From: Pseudomonadota bacterium
GTDB taxonomy: Bacteria > Pseudomonadota > Alphaproteobacteria > Rhizobiales > Devosiaceae
Assembly (NCBI GenBank): GCA_023415605.1
Contig: JAEZKB010000212.1
Location: 1-19,405, forward strand
Length of the DNA: 19,405 nt
Direction: 5' to 3'
A program made the translations under genes and the position numbers. Of this stretch, positions 1 to 8,048 are shown piece by piece. Position 1 is the stretch's first letter. Each line of letters begins with the position of its first letter. The notes beneath the pieces are model-generated. The model worked only from the letters and a program-made list of their open reading frames with translations, did not search any database and was not told the DNA's origin.

Positions 1-2775
1 GCCCGGCGGCTGGCCCAGATCGCCGGCGAAGAAGCCGACGACCGAATCCGGGAAGGCGACGTCGCGGTTTGGATCCTCGACATCGGCGCGGGTCAGTCCG
101 GCCGAAACCATGGCCAGCGCCATGTCGCCGACGACCTTGGACGACGGCGTCACTTTGACGATGTCGCCGAACATCTGGTTTACGTCCGCATAGGTCTGCG
201 CCACCTGGTGCCAGCGGCTTTCGAGACCCAGCGAGCGCGCCTGCTCCTTGAGATTGGTAAACTGACCGCCCGGCATTTCGTGCAGGTAGACTTCCGAAGC
301 GCCACCCTTGAGATCGCTCTCGAAAGCCCGGTACTGCGTACGCACCGCTTCCCAATAGAACGAGATTTCTCGGATCACCTTGCCATCCAGATCCGGGTCG
401 CGCGGTCCGTCCTTGAGCGCAGCAGCAAGTGAACCCAGCGTTGGCTGGCTCGTGGTACCGGAGAGGGCGTCCATCGCCGCATCGACTGCATCGACGCCAG
501 CGTCCACCGCCGCCATGATGGTCGCGGCGGCAGCGCCCGAGGTATCGTGGGTGTGAAGGTGGATCGGCAGGCCGATCTCTTGCTTCAGTGTCTCAATGAG
601 CTTCCTGGCCGCCTGCGGCTTCAGGAGCCCCGCCATGTCTTTGATGCCCAGCACGTGGGCGCCGGCCGCTTCCAGTTCCTTGGCGAGCCCGACATAGTAT
701 TTGAGGTCATACTTGGCCCGGTTCGGGTCCAGCATGTCGCCGGTATAGCAGATGGCGCCTTCGGCCACCTTGTCCGCCTCGGCCACCGCGTCGATCGACA
801 CGCGCATGTTCTCGACCCAGTTGAGGCTGTCGAAGATGCGGAAGACATCGACGCCGCCCTTGGCCGCCTGGCGGACAAAGAACTTCACCACATTGTCGGG
901 ATAGTTGCTGTAGCCGACGCCGTTCGAGCCGCGCAGCAGCATCTGGGTGAGGATGTTGGGCGCGCCTTCGCGCACCGCGGCCAACCGCTCCCACGGATCC
1001 TCGTTGAGGAAGCGCATGGAGACGTCGAACGTCGCCCCGCCCCAGCATTCGAGCGAGAAGAGGTTCGGCAGCCCGCGGCTGTAGGCCTGGGCAATGCGGG
1101 TGATATCGAACGAGCGCATTCGTGTCGCCAACAGGGACTGGTGCGCGTCGCGCATCGTCGTATCGGTGAACAGCACCTGGTTCTGGGCCTTCATCCACCG
1201 TGCCAGCCCCTTGGGGCCTTCACGGTCGAGCACCTGCCGGCTGCCCTCGACGATCATCAGCGGCGGATAGTCCTGCACCATCGGCTCGAGCGCATCTGCC
1301 GGCGGCCGGGGCCGGTCACGCACCTCCGGGTGCCCGTTGACGGTGACATCGGCGATATAAGTCAGGAGCTTCGTCGCGCGGTCCTGCCGCTGCTTGAAAT
1401 CGAACAAAGCCGGCGTCGTGTCGATGAAGCGCGTGGTGTAGCGGTTCTCGATGAAGTCGGGATGCGTAATGATGTTTTCGAGAAAGGCGAGGTTGGTCGC
1501 CACGCCGCGAATACGGAACTCGCGCAGCGCGCGGTGCATGCGGGCGATCGCCTCGGGCGCGGTCGGCGCCCAGCAGGTGATCTTTTCGAGGAGCGGATCG
1601 TAGTAGCGCGTGACCACCGCGCCCGAATAGGCCGTGCCGCCATCGAGACGCACGCCGAAGCCGGTCGCCTCGCGATAGGCGGTGATGCGGCCATAGTCCG
1701 GAATGAAGTTCTGTTCCGGATCTTCCGTCGTCACGCGGCACTGGATGGCGTTGCCGTTGAGCCGGATATCTTCCTGCCTGGGCACGCCCGATTCCGGCGT
1801 GCCAATCACTTCGCCTTCGAGCAGCTTGATCTGCGCCTTGACGATGTCGATGCCGGTGACGACTTCGGTCACCGTGTGCTCGACCTGTATGCGGGGGTTC
1901 ACTTCGATGAAGTAGAACTTGTCGGTGTCGGCATCGAGCAGGAACTCCACCGTGCCGGCGCCGCGATAGTTGGCAGCGTTGCCGAGCCGGATCGCCGCGC
2001 CGGTAAGGTCGTCGCGCACCTGCTCGCTGAGATAAGGCGCTGGCGCGCGCTCGACGACCTTCTGGTTACGCCGCTGCACCGAGCAATCGCGCTCGAAAAG
2101 ATGCACCAGGTTTCCGTGATCGTCGCCGATGAGCTGCACTTCGACGTGCCGGGCGCGCTCGATCAGCTTCTCGAGATACATCTCGTCCTTGCCGAACGCG
2201 GCCTTTGCCTCGCGCTTGCCTTCCGAAACTTCGGCGACCAGCGTCGTCTCGTCCATGATGCGGCGCATGCCGCGGCCGCCACCGCCCCAGCTCGCCTTGA
2301 GCATCAGCGGATAGCCGATCTCGGCGGCCATGGCCTTGACCGCTTCCATGTCGTCGGGCAGCGCATCGGTCGCCGGTACGACCGGTACGTTCGACTTGAT
2401 CGCCATGTTGCGGGCGGCAACCTTGTTACCCAGGTCGCGCATGGTCTGCGCCCGCGGCCCGATGAAAATGATGCCCGCATCCTCGCAGGCATCGGCGAAT
2501 TCTGGGCTCTCCGACAGCAGGCCATAGCCCGGGTGGATGGCATCGGCGCCGGAAATCCGCGCCACACGGATATATTCGTCGATCTGGAGGTAAGCTTCGA
2601 CCGGGCCTTTGCCCTTGCCGATCAGATAGGCCTCGTCTGCCTTGAACCGGTGCAGCGCCAGCTTATCCTCTTCGGCATAGCAGGCGACGGTCTTGATATT
2701 GAGCTCGTTGGCGGCGCGGAACACGCGGATCGCGATTTCGCTGCGGTTGGCGACGAGGATTTTCTTGATCGGCAT
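1..2775 (-). CDS. pyc: Pyruvate carboxylase, single-chain type (3' end beyond window)
   Basis: This is a biotin-dependent cytoplasmic enzyme that carboxylates pyruvate to oxaloacetate, an anaplerotic step. The frame is open from an ATG at 2775 to the left edge, giving 925 residues of a family usually near 1,150. The N-terminal biotin carboxylase half starts MPIKKILVANRSEIAIR. It has the ATP-grasp glycine loop GGGGRGM (165-171) and the EVNPRIQVEHTVTE block (291-304) with its catalytic-site arginine. The carboxyltransferase half begins near 536 (FTDTTMRDAHQS). Its KDMAG motif carries K712, which aligns with the carbamylated metal-ligand lysine known in this family. The C-terminal biotin-carrier domain lies outside the window. 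Having both halves on one chain separates it from acetyl-CoA or propionyl-CoA carboxylase subunits. No strong Shine-Dalgarno is visible before the ATG. A terminator separates it from the upstream gene, so it probably has its own promoter within 2776-2834. Confidence 0.97.
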   Translation of the reverse strand, partial: MPIKKILVANRSEIAIRVFRAANELNIKTVACYAEEDKLALHRFKADEAYLIGKGKGPVEAYLQIDEYIRVARISGADAIHPGYGLLSESPEFADACEDAGIIFIGPRAQTMRDLGNKVAARNMAIKSNVPVVPATDALPDDMEAVKAMAAEIGYPLMLKASWGGGGRGMRRIMDETTLVAEVSEGKREAKAAFGKDEMYLEKLIERARHVEVQLIGDDHGNLVHLFERDCSVQRRNQKVVERAPAPYLSEQVRDDLTGAAIRLGNAANYRGAGTVEFLLDADTDKFYFIEVNPRIQVEHTVTEVVTGIDIVKAQIKLLEGEVIGTPESGVPRQEDIRLNGNAIQCRVTTEDPEQNFIPDYGRITAYREATGFGVRLDGGTAYSGAVVTRYYDPLLEKITCWAPTAPEAIARMHRALREFRIRGVATNLAFLENIITHPDFIENRYTTRFIDTTPALFDFKQRQDRATKLLTYIADVTVNGHPEVRDRPRPPADALEPMVQDYPPLMIVEGSRQVLDREGPKGLARWMKAQNQVLFTDTTMRDAHQSLLATRMRSFDITRIAQAYSRGLPNLFSLECWGGATFDVSMRFLNEDPWERLAAVREGAPNILTQMLLRGSNGVGYSNYPDNVVKFFVRQAAKGGVDVFRIFDSLNWVENMRVSIDAVAEADKVAEGAICYTGDMLDPNRAKYDLKYYVGLAKELEAAGAHVLGIKDMAGLLKPQAARKLIETLKQEIGLPIHLHTHDTSGAAAATIMAAVDAGVDAVDAAMDALSGTTSQPTLGSLAAALKDGPRDPDLDGKVIREISFYWEAVRTQYRAFESDLKGGASEVYLHEMPGGQFTNLKEQARSLGLESRWHQVAQTYADVNQMFGDIVKVTPSSKVVGDMALAMVSAGLTRADVEDPNRDVAFPDSVVGFFAGDLGQPPG

Positions 2776-2834
2776 CGATTTAACCCGAGCAGGAGGGGAC
2801 GAGGCGCGCCTTGGACGCACCGGCCTAGGTAGAC

Positions 2835-2856
2835 AAAAGGGGCCCGCCGGCCCCTA
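2835..2856 (-). terminator. Intrinsic terminator of the DUF442 gene, overlapping its stop codon
   Basis: A perfect 6-bp stem, GGGGCC (2839-2844) with GGCCCC (2849-2854), has a 4-base loop. Read leftward, it is followed by TTTT at 2838-2835. The downstream arm overlaps the TAG stop of the leftward gene at 2854-2856. It should end that transcript before pyc. Confidence 0.7.
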
Positions 2857-3276
2857 TTTCTGGCTCAGATGTCCCGCGAGATGGGACATGTCGTAGCCCG
2901 CATTCGCTGCCGCCGAGATAATCTCGGCTGCCGGCTGCTTGCCTGCCTGGCTCAGCGCCCAGAGCGTGGTCGAGCGCGTCCCCGACCGGCAATAGCAGAA
3001 CACGGGACCGGCGCTCCCCTCGAGCACCGATTTGGTTTCCTCGACCATCTGCGGGGTCACCCCTTCGCGGCCGAGCGGAATGTAATGATAGGCAAGACCG
3101 GCGTCACGCGCCGCCTGTTCGATCACCGCGCTGGGCGGCTGGTCCGGCGACTCCCCGTCGGGGCGGTTGTTGACGATGGCGACGAACCCGGCGGCCTTGA
3201 TCGCCGCCACGTCGTCGGGGCTGATCTGCGGAGAGACGCTGACGTGCTCGTTGATCCGCTTCAGTTCCAAATCCAC
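2854..3276 (-). CDS. DUF442 / TIGR01244 family sulfurtransferase-phosphatase-like protein
   Basis: This is a 140-residue single-domain protein of the DUF442 (beta-lactamase hydrolase-like, BLH) family, which shares the cysteine phosphatase/rhodanese fold. The family signature is clear: an N-terminal RINEHVSVSPQISPDDV, then NNRPDGESPDQP (around 36-47), then the active-site loop CYCRSGTRS (93-101) with a CRSGTR cradle like that of rhodanese. Relatives are fused or linked to sulfide:quinone oxidoreductase or persulfide dioxygenase in sulfide detoxification, but no such gene is nearby, so the substrate is unknown. The GTG at 3276 has a GGGAG only two bases upstream, which is too close. The in-frame TTG at 3270 has the same GGGAG eight bases upstream and may be the true start, giving 138 residues. 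A terminator overlaps the stop. Confidence 0.88.
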   Translation of the reverse strand: MDLELKRINEHVSVSPQISPDDVAAIKAAGFVAIVNNRPDGESPDQPPSAVIEQAARDAGLAYHYIPLGREGVTPQMVEETKSVLEGSAGPVFCYCRSGTRSTTLWALSQAGKQPAAEIISAAANAGYDMSHLAGHLSQK

Positions 3277-3395
3277 TACTCCCGTACCCGCCCAGCTAGG
3301 CTTCCCGGGAGTCTCTATACCAACGGCGCGAAGGCTTAAGCAACTCCGCCCTTAGCCTTCCGCCTTTCGGCGACCTCGCCCCGGAGATGTGAACG

Positions 3396-4121
3396 TTATT
3401 CCTGTTGCCGCAGGTGCAGGTAGCTCGGATCGAACTCGGCGAAAGCGCGCAGCGCCGCCCAATCGGGGATCTGCACCAGCTTGGTGTCGAAGGTCACCAG
3501 CCCGCGCCGGCGCAACTGCTGCAGCACCCGGTTGGCATGAACGGTGGAAATGCCCATGGCATCTGCCAGTTCCTCCTGGATCAACGGCACGTGGAAGGCA
3601 TTGCCCGCCGCCAGGCCAACGGCTTTGAGCCGCGCATAGAGCTCGCAGAAGAGATGCGCCATCTGCGCCACGGAATCCCGCCGGCCCATGGAGAGCATCC
3701 AGTTGCGGAAGATCGCGCCTTCGATCAGCGTCACGCGCCAGAAAACATCGACCAATCCCGGCGTGCCGGCAAAGGCATCGCGGAGTGCCTGGTGGGGAAT
3801 ATAGCCAACCGTGCAATCGCCGGTGGCAGCGATCGAATGATCGATGTGGATGAGGTTGAGACTATGCAGGTCCGGCACATCGCCGGGCGTGTGAAAGGCG
3901 AAAATCTGTCGCCGTCCATCTTCCAGGGCTTTGTAGCGGTGCATGAAGCCATCGAGCAGCAACACGCAACGCGTCACCGACTCGCCCTCGACCACCGCAT
4001 CCTGCCCTTTGCGAAGGCTGGCGACCTGGATCGGCAGTGCCTCGATAGCGGCGCGCTGCTGGCTGGTCAGCGTGCCAATATTCTCGAGTTTGCGGATCAG
4101 TGCGTCGGTCTCGCGGGCCAC
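3396..4121 (-). CDS. Crp/Fnr family transcriptional regulator
   Basis: This is a 241-residue DNA-binding regulator. Residues about 15-125 form the cyclic-nucleotide-binding-like beta-barrel (VVEGESVTRCVLLLDGFMHRY, FHTPGDVPDLHSL). A long dimerisation helix follows (about 126-168), then a Crp-type winged helix-turn-helix at about 180-212 (QEELADAMGISTVHANRVLQQL). The barrel lacks the arginine-serine phosphate-binding pair of cAMP-binding CRP, and there is no N-terminal cysteine cluster as in FNR. The signal is therefore probably neither cAMP nor an oxygen-labile Fe-S cluster. The start is a GTG at 4121 with GGAG about seven bases upstream; no in-frame ATG was found just upstream. It lies in a leftward row of genes but has 100-base-scale gaps on both sides, which suggests a single-gene unit. 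Its targets cannot be read from the sequence. Confidence 0.92.
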   Translation of the reverse strand: MARETDALIRKLENIGTLTSQQRAAIEALPIQVASLRKGQDAVVEGESVTRCVLLLDGFMHRYKALEDGRRQIFAFHTPGDVPDLHSLNLIHIDHSIAATGDCTVGYIPHQALRDAFAGTPGLVDVFWRVTLIEGAIFRNWMLSMGRRDSVAQMAHLFCELYARLKAVGLAAGNAFHVPLIQEELADAMGISTVHANRVLQQLRRRGLVTFDTKLVQIPDWAALRAFAEFDPSYLHLRQQE

Positions 4122-4253
4122 TCTCAGCTCCAGTTCCCCGCGGAGAAATTTCCGCCGGAGGTAACGTGCTGAGTTGGCTAAATGGCTTGCTGAAAAACCC
4201 GAACAACAAAGGTTAAGCCAGCGGCAATTCCAGTTAAGTTTCCATAGCTTCGA

Positions 4254-5366
4254 TCAGGGGACTGTGGTTCCCACGGGGGTGGCGATCGTGCCCAGCCATG
4301 GACGCCAGACGTCTTCGCGTGTCGCCACGAAACTATCAGCGATCTGCTCGGCAGTGCCGCCATCGCTGAGCGCCTGCAGCATGGTGTTCATCTCGCCCAG
4401 CGGCATCCGTGCCCGGCCGAAATAGGCCGCGATCTGTGGCGCTTCGAGGAACACCCACTCGGAGAGCGCGATGATCACCGGATCGGGAGCAAACCCCGAC
4501 GGGAGCGGCCCACCGCACGTCGTGCGGCCCAGGCAGGCGAAATTGTCCTTGTTGTAGGCGCCCAATTCGACGCTCTTGAAGCCAAACTGGGAGAGGATCG
4601 CGTTGGGCTGCCAATAGTAGAAGAGGATCGGCTCCTTGCGGCCAACTGCCTCGGCGATGAGAGTATCGAGTTCGAACCGGTTGGCCGGCTCGACGATCTC
4701 GAAGAGCCCGTCGAGCCCGTTGGCCCGGAGCATATTGCGGTTGACCACAGAGCAACCCCAGTCCACGGGACAGGAGACGAACCGGCCCTTGCTGGCTCCG
4801 CTCACAGCGAAATCGCGCGCATGGGCCTTGAGCCCGTCGATGGTCGTCACCTCAGGCCACTGCGCTGCCGCGTAGTCGGGCACGAACCAACCCTCGAAAG
4901 TCGCCTCCGCGTAAGAATTGCCAGCCTGCCGGACCTTCTGCGCTTTGGTCGCGGCGTTCCAGATGTCGGCAATCCGGGCAATCCACATTTCCGGCACCAC
5001 CGCTGGCTGCCCGGTCGTCCCCATCGACGAGCCGGCCGATGCCATGTCGCCTTCCTGCACCTGCACGTCACAGCCGAAATGCGCCTTCAGCAGCCGGGCG
5101 TGGATTTCCGCCAGGATGGCCGAGCTCGGCCACTGCATGCGGGCGATGGTGATCGGCTGCGTCCCGCAGGGCGGCGGGGCCGGCGACACCACCGGCGCAT
5201 CCGGATCAAGAGGAGCCTCGGGATTGGCGGGCGCTGCCGGCACCGCCTCGCCGCTTGAGGCGCCTTGCGGCACCGGCAGCACTTCCACCGAGCTTTCCTG
5301 CGCCAAGGCGCTGCCGGCGGAAACCATCATGACAAGGACGAGGAGCGGCAGCAGGCGGGCAAGCAT
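4254..5366 (-). CDS. Glycine betaine/proline-type (OpuAC/ProX) substrate-binding protein
   Basis: This is a 370-residue exported solute-binding protein for a compatible-solute-type ABC transporter. A signal peptide ends at ALA (20-22) before QESS. A proline/alanine-rich linker follows (about 31-66), then an OpuAC-like domain from ITIARMQWPSSAILAEIHARLL. Aromatic positions expected for a quaternary-ammonium cage are present: W79, W128, W160 and YYWQPN (250-255). After the signal peptide there are six cysteines (67, 99, 199, 205, 278, 284), enough for three disulfides. Q23 follows the cleavage site instead of cysteine, so it is not a lipoprotein. No permease or ATPase of the Opu type is beside it, so it is an orphan binding protein. 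It could serve a distant transporter or present ligand to a chemoreceptor. It diverges from the liv binding protein across 5367-5607. Confidence 0.87.
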   Translation of the reverse strand: MLARLLPLLVLVMMVSAGSALAQESSVEVLPVPQGASSGEAVPAAPANPEAPLDPDAPVVSPAPPPCGTQPITIARMQWPSSAILAEIHARLLKAHFGCDVQVQEGDMASAGSSMGTTGQPAVVPEMWIARIADIWNAATKAQKVRQAGNSYAEATFEGWFVPDYAAAQWPEVTTIDGLKAHARDFAVSGASKGRFVSCPVDWGCSVVNRNMLRANGLDGLFEIVEPANRFELDTLIAEAVGRKEPILFYYWQPNAILSQFGFKSVELGAYNKDNFACLGRTTCGGPLPSGFAPDPVIIALSEWVFLEAPQIAAYFGRARMPLGEMNTMLQALSDGGTAEQIADSFVATREDVWRPWLGTIATPVGTTVP

Positions 5367-5607
5367 TGGCGAGTGGTTCCGGCGGGAGTATCAAATCGCG
5401 GCAAGTCTATAGCCCGGCCGCGGTTAAGCAACAAACCGCGCGGTTTGACCGTCCGATCAAAAGCGGATGACTCCCGCTCGCCAAATATGCAATATCGCCC
5501 CCAGCGGGGCATGGGTTGTGCCCCCAAAACGCTGCTGCGCAGGCACTTTCAGACGCTCCGCTCAAAGGAGCGCGGTCGGCGCGGCTCTTGCAGAGGGAAC
5601 ATTGAAC
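5367..5607. promoter_or_regulatory. Divergent intergenic region with palindromes
   Basis: These 241 bases separate two divergent binding-protein genes and must hold both promoters. A perfect 16-bp palindrome, CAAACCGCGCGGTTTG, lies at 5432-5447 and is a candidate operator. Two hairpins share one arm: GCCCC/GGGGC (5497-5501 with 5506-5510) and GGGGCA/TGCCCC (5506-5511 with 5519-5524). A third, CGCTCC/GGAGCG, lies at 5554-5559 and 5567-5572. I could not pick convincing -35/-10 pairs. The palindromes are read directly from the sequence; their role is inferred. Confidence 0.5.
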
Positions 5608-6795
5608 GTGAACAAGAAACTCCTCGGCCTCGCGGTTGCCGCGTCGGTCCTCGGTCTTGCCGCTCCGGCGCTGGCCGCCGACACCAAGCTCGGCATCCTC
5701 GGCGATTTGACCGGCCCGATCGAATCCCTGGCTCCGCCGATCGTTGCGGGCGCCCAGCTCGCCTTCGACCATGTCAATGCCCAGGGCGGTCTGCTCGACG
5801 GCAAGATCGTCAGCGTGACCGGTGACTCCGCCTGTGACCCGTCGGTTGCTGGCCCCGCCGCCGACAAGCTGGTCAACACCGACCAGGTCACCGCTTTCGT
5901 CGGCGCCTTCTGCACCGGCGCGACTGTTGGTGCCGCGACCACTGCCGGTATCCCGGGCAACGTCGTCCAGATCTCGCCGTCCGCTTCGGCCCCGGTGCTG
6001 ACCACCCTCGAGGACAACGATCTCGTCTACCGCACCACTCCGTCGGACGCGTTCCAGGGCGTGAAGCTGGCTGACCTGCTCTGGGCCAAGGGCGTCAAGG
6101 ACGTGGCCCTGACCTATGTCAACAACGACTACGGCAAGGGTCTGGCCGATGTGTTCGCCGCCCACTACGCCGAACTCGGCGGCACTGTGAGCGCCAACCT
6201 GGCGCACGAAGACGGCAAGGCCGACTACCGCGCCGAACTCGGCCAGCTCGCCGGTTCGGGGTCGCAGAACCTCGTCGTCCTGGCCTACATCTCTGGCTCG
6301 GGCCTCACCATTCTTCAGCAGGCCAATGAATCGGGCAACTTCACCTCCTATTTCGGCGGTGACGGCATGATCGGCGACGCCATCTCCGGTTCGAACGTCG
6401 GCAACTTCACGGCCACCCGCGCCGGCGCCTACGCCGGTGCCTCGGCCGACGCCTTCGTCAAGCTCGCTGGCGAAGCCGGCCTCGATCCGGCCGGCACCTA
6501 CGTACCGCAGGCCTATGATGCCGGTTTCTTGCTCGCCCTCGCCATCCAGAAGAACGGCACCGCCGACCGCGCTGGCCTCTCGGCCGCTCTGCGCGAAGTC
6601 GCCTCGGCTCCGGGCGAAAAGATCCTGCCGGGTGAATGGACCAAGGCCAAGGAACTGATCGCGGCTGGTACCGACATCGATTACGACGGCGCCGGTGGCC
6701 CGCTCGATTTCGACGCGGCTGGTGACGTCGACGGCATCATCGTTGAAGTCGTCTGGGAAAACGGTGCCTTCGTCGAGAAGGGCCCTGTGCAATAA
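5608..6795 (+). CDS. Branched-chain amino acid ABC transporter substrate-binding protein (LivJ/LivK type)
   Basis: This is a periplasmic receptor of about 395 residues in the Peripla_BP_6 / leucine-binding family. It delivers ligand to the LivHM-LivFG importer encoded at 8117-11896. The signal peptide starts MNKKLLGLAVAAS and is predicted to be cut after PALA (20-23). The mature protein opens with the family pattern KLGILGDLTGPIE. Two cysteines in the first lobe (SACDPS and AFCTGA) probably form the conserved disulfide. The start is ambiguous: GTG at 5608 and in-frame TTG at 5602 both follow GAGGG at 5593-5597, by ten and four bases. An ATG at 5467 is in frame but would put 47 hydrophilic residues before the signal peptide. 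A strong hairpin terminator follows. The gene converges on the toxin gene and the liv operon instead of leading them. The exact ligand is not readable from the sequence. Confidence 0.93.
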   Translation: MNKKLLGLAVAASVLGLAAPALAADTKLGILGDLTGPIESLAPPIVAGAQLAFDHVNAQGGLLDGKIVSVTGDSACDPSVAGPAADKLVNTDQVTAFVGAFCTGATVGAATTAGIPGNVVQISPSASAPVLTTLEDNDLVYRTTPSDAFQGVKLADLLWAKGVKDVALTYVNNDYGKGLADVFAAHYAELGGTVSANLAHEDGKADYRAELGQLAGSGSQNLVVLAYISGSGLTILQQANESGNFTSYFGGDGMIGDAISGSNVGNFTATRAGAYAGASADAFVKLAGEAGLDPAGTYVPQAYDAGFLLALAIQKNGTADRAGLSAALREVASAPGEKILPGEWTKAKELIAAGTDIDYDGAGGPLDFDAAGDVDGIIVEVVWENGAFVEKGPVQ

Positions 6796-6822
6796 GCACC
6801 TGATCTGACGGCTAGAGACTGC

Positions 6823-6859
6823 GGAGGCCCAGGTGCGATCCTGGGCCTCCTACTTTCTC
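6823..6859 (+). terminator. Strong intrinsic terminator after the liv binding protein
   Basis: A perfect 11-bp stem, GGAGGCCCAGG (6823-6833) with CCTGGGCCTCC (6840-6850), has a six-base loop and then a pyrimidine-rich TACTTTCTC tail. It sits between two convergent genes. The leftward toxin gene stops at 6858, so the stem may also act on leftward transcripts, although the tail on that side is not U-rich. Confidence 0.85.
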
Positions 6860-7511
6860 AGCCGGCTAGACGCCTCACTTCGATGCGCCGCTCCTCGGCT
6901 TCGACACTGATCTCGAAATGCTCGGCCTGCGTGACGTCGAGGATTTTGCTCGGGCGGAACGCCGCGGCATTGACTCCACCGCGGTGTCTCACGCTGTCGA
7001 AGACGATGCCATCGCGCCCTGCTGCCCTCTCCGCTTCGCCGAATGCCTGGCTGACCGTATAGCTCGCCGGATCGTGCAACGCAGCCTCGCCCCGCACGTC
7101 CCGGAAATCGCCATCGAGTCGCGCCGTGTAGGAACGATAGACTCGCGTCATCCCGGTCATGTTCCGCGCCGCGGCCTCGCGCCGCAGGTGATGCGCGACT
7201 TCGGCCGCTGCCGTGCGGATGTCTGCCGACGCATACCACGCGCCGAGGTCCGGCCCGTTGAACCGCCCGCCGCCCGGTGCAACGTGGAGAAATGCTGCGA
7301 GGATAATGCTGGCGTTTGCCCGGCCGTGCACCCACTCCTGCGATGGCAGCCGGTGCAGGCGTTCGGGGACAAGGCGGTCGTTCGTCCAGCCGGTCAACTC
7401 CATCACCGCTTCGAGGTCGGCGGCAGTCGCCACCGTATCGAAGAGGCCGATCGGCGGATATTGCGAGGGGATCAGCCGGTGACTGGGCTGCGGCGCTGTA
7501 GCCAGTCTCAC
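6858..7511 (-). CDS. RES-domain toxin (NAD+-degrading family)
   Basis: This is a 217-residue RES-domain protein, the toxin half of an Xre-RES module. Characterised members (MbcT, Pseudomonas putida RES, ParT-like relatives) deplete NAD+ or ADP-ribosylate targets. The sequence shows the ordered signature: a conserved early HRLIPSQYPP (11-20), GGRFN with R83, WYAS with Y93, E104, DGIVFDSVRH (167-176) and the closing N181 and S188 (RPSKI). The R-Y-E spacing of ten then eleven residues matches the family, so the enzyme looks intact. The start is a GTG at 7511 that overlaps the antitoxin's TGA stop in a GTGA quadruplet, implying translational coupling. Family knowledge supports the toxin role; whether it uses NAD+ or a protein target is inference. 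Confidence 0.9.
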   Translation of the reverse strand: MRLATAPQPSHRLIPSQYPPIGLFDTVATAADLEAVMELTGWTNDRLVPERLHRLPSQEWVHGRANASIILAAFLHVAPGGGRFNGPDLGAWYASADIRTAAAEVAHHLRREAAARNMTGMTRVYRSYTARLDGDFRDVRGEAALHDPASYTVSQAFGEAERAAGRDGIVFDSVRHRGGVNAAAFRPSKILDVTQAEHFEISVEAEERRIEVRRLAG

Positions 7512-8041
7512 GTAAAGACCAGCTCGTCTTCCCCATAGGGCACGAAAGCCGCGTCCACCGCATTAGGCGCCATGTAGAGCCCGCCCCGGGCCGCATCGAG
7601 GAACCGGCGGACTATCATCAGCCCGTCCTGCGTACCGCTAGTGACCAGCGCCAACGGCGGGCGACCGCCGAACACCGTGGCCTGATGCGGCCCTCGCAGC
7701 CACGCCACGCCCTCGGCCTCATTGCCAAAGAGTACACCCAGCGCCTGATGGATGCCGAACACCGCCGAGATACGGGTCAGCACGTCGGCATCGAGAACGA
7801 AACTGCCGTGCTCCCGCGCCAGCTTGGCCCAGTTGTGATAGGTGGAACGCGACGGATAGCCGAGCACCAGCCGACGCTCCTCCTCGCTTAGGCCCCAGAG
7901 TTCCGCGATGGCGAGGAAGGTGCGCAACGCCGGTGGGCTCAGCCGCCGACGATTATCTGGCATCAGCCGCGCCACATCGACACTCCAAGGAGTGTCAATA
8001 ACAACAGGCATTGCCCGCTTAACGGAACCAGTTCTCGGCAT
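7508..8041 (-). CDS. Xre/MbcA/ParS-type antitoxin (DUF2384)
   Basis: This 177-residue antitoxin pairs with the adjacent RES toxin. The N-terminal half (about 33-75) is a helical, Xre-like DNA-binding region (LSPPALRTFLAIAELWGLSEEERRLVLGY, PSRSTYHNWAKL). The C-terminal part from about 85 is the DUF2384 toxin-binding domain (VLTRISAVFGIHQALGVLFGN, AWLRGPH). It ends with a tail that family members use to plug the toxin's active site. The ATG at 8041 is chosen because a perfect AAGGAG lies seven bases upstream. An upstream in-frame start at 8086 would overlap the operator sites. The antitoxin comes first and the toxin second, the usual order for Xre-RES pairs. Twin palindromes just upstream suggest autoregulation. 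Confidence 0.9.
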   Translation of the reverse strand: MPRTGSVKRAMPVVIDTPWSVDVARLMPDNRRRLSPPALRTFLAIAELWGLSEEERRLVLGYPSRSTYHNWAKLAREHGSFVLDADVLTRISAVFGIHQALGVLFGNEAEGVAWLRGPHQATVFGGRPPLALVTSGTQDGLMIVRRFLDAARGGLYMAPNAVDAAFVPYGEDELVFT

Positions 8042-8048
8042 GACGCAG

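Noticed and set aside
547..2832. Rightward 761-codon open frame
   Set aside because: It is exactly antisense, codon-on-codon, to pyc. GC-rich codon bias on the real strand removes stops from this frame. Its translation shows no recognisable domain, whereas the minus frame is textbook pyruvate carboxylase.
5467..5607. Upstream ATG start for the liv binding protein
   Set aside because: It would add 47 hydrophilic, cysteine-containing residues before a normal signal peptide. GAGGG near 5593 supports a start at 5602 or 5608.
5407..6792. Leftward 461-codon open frame across the liv binding-protein gene
   Set aside because: It is an antisense shadow of the rightward gene, which has a signal peptide, ribosome site, family motifs and terminator.
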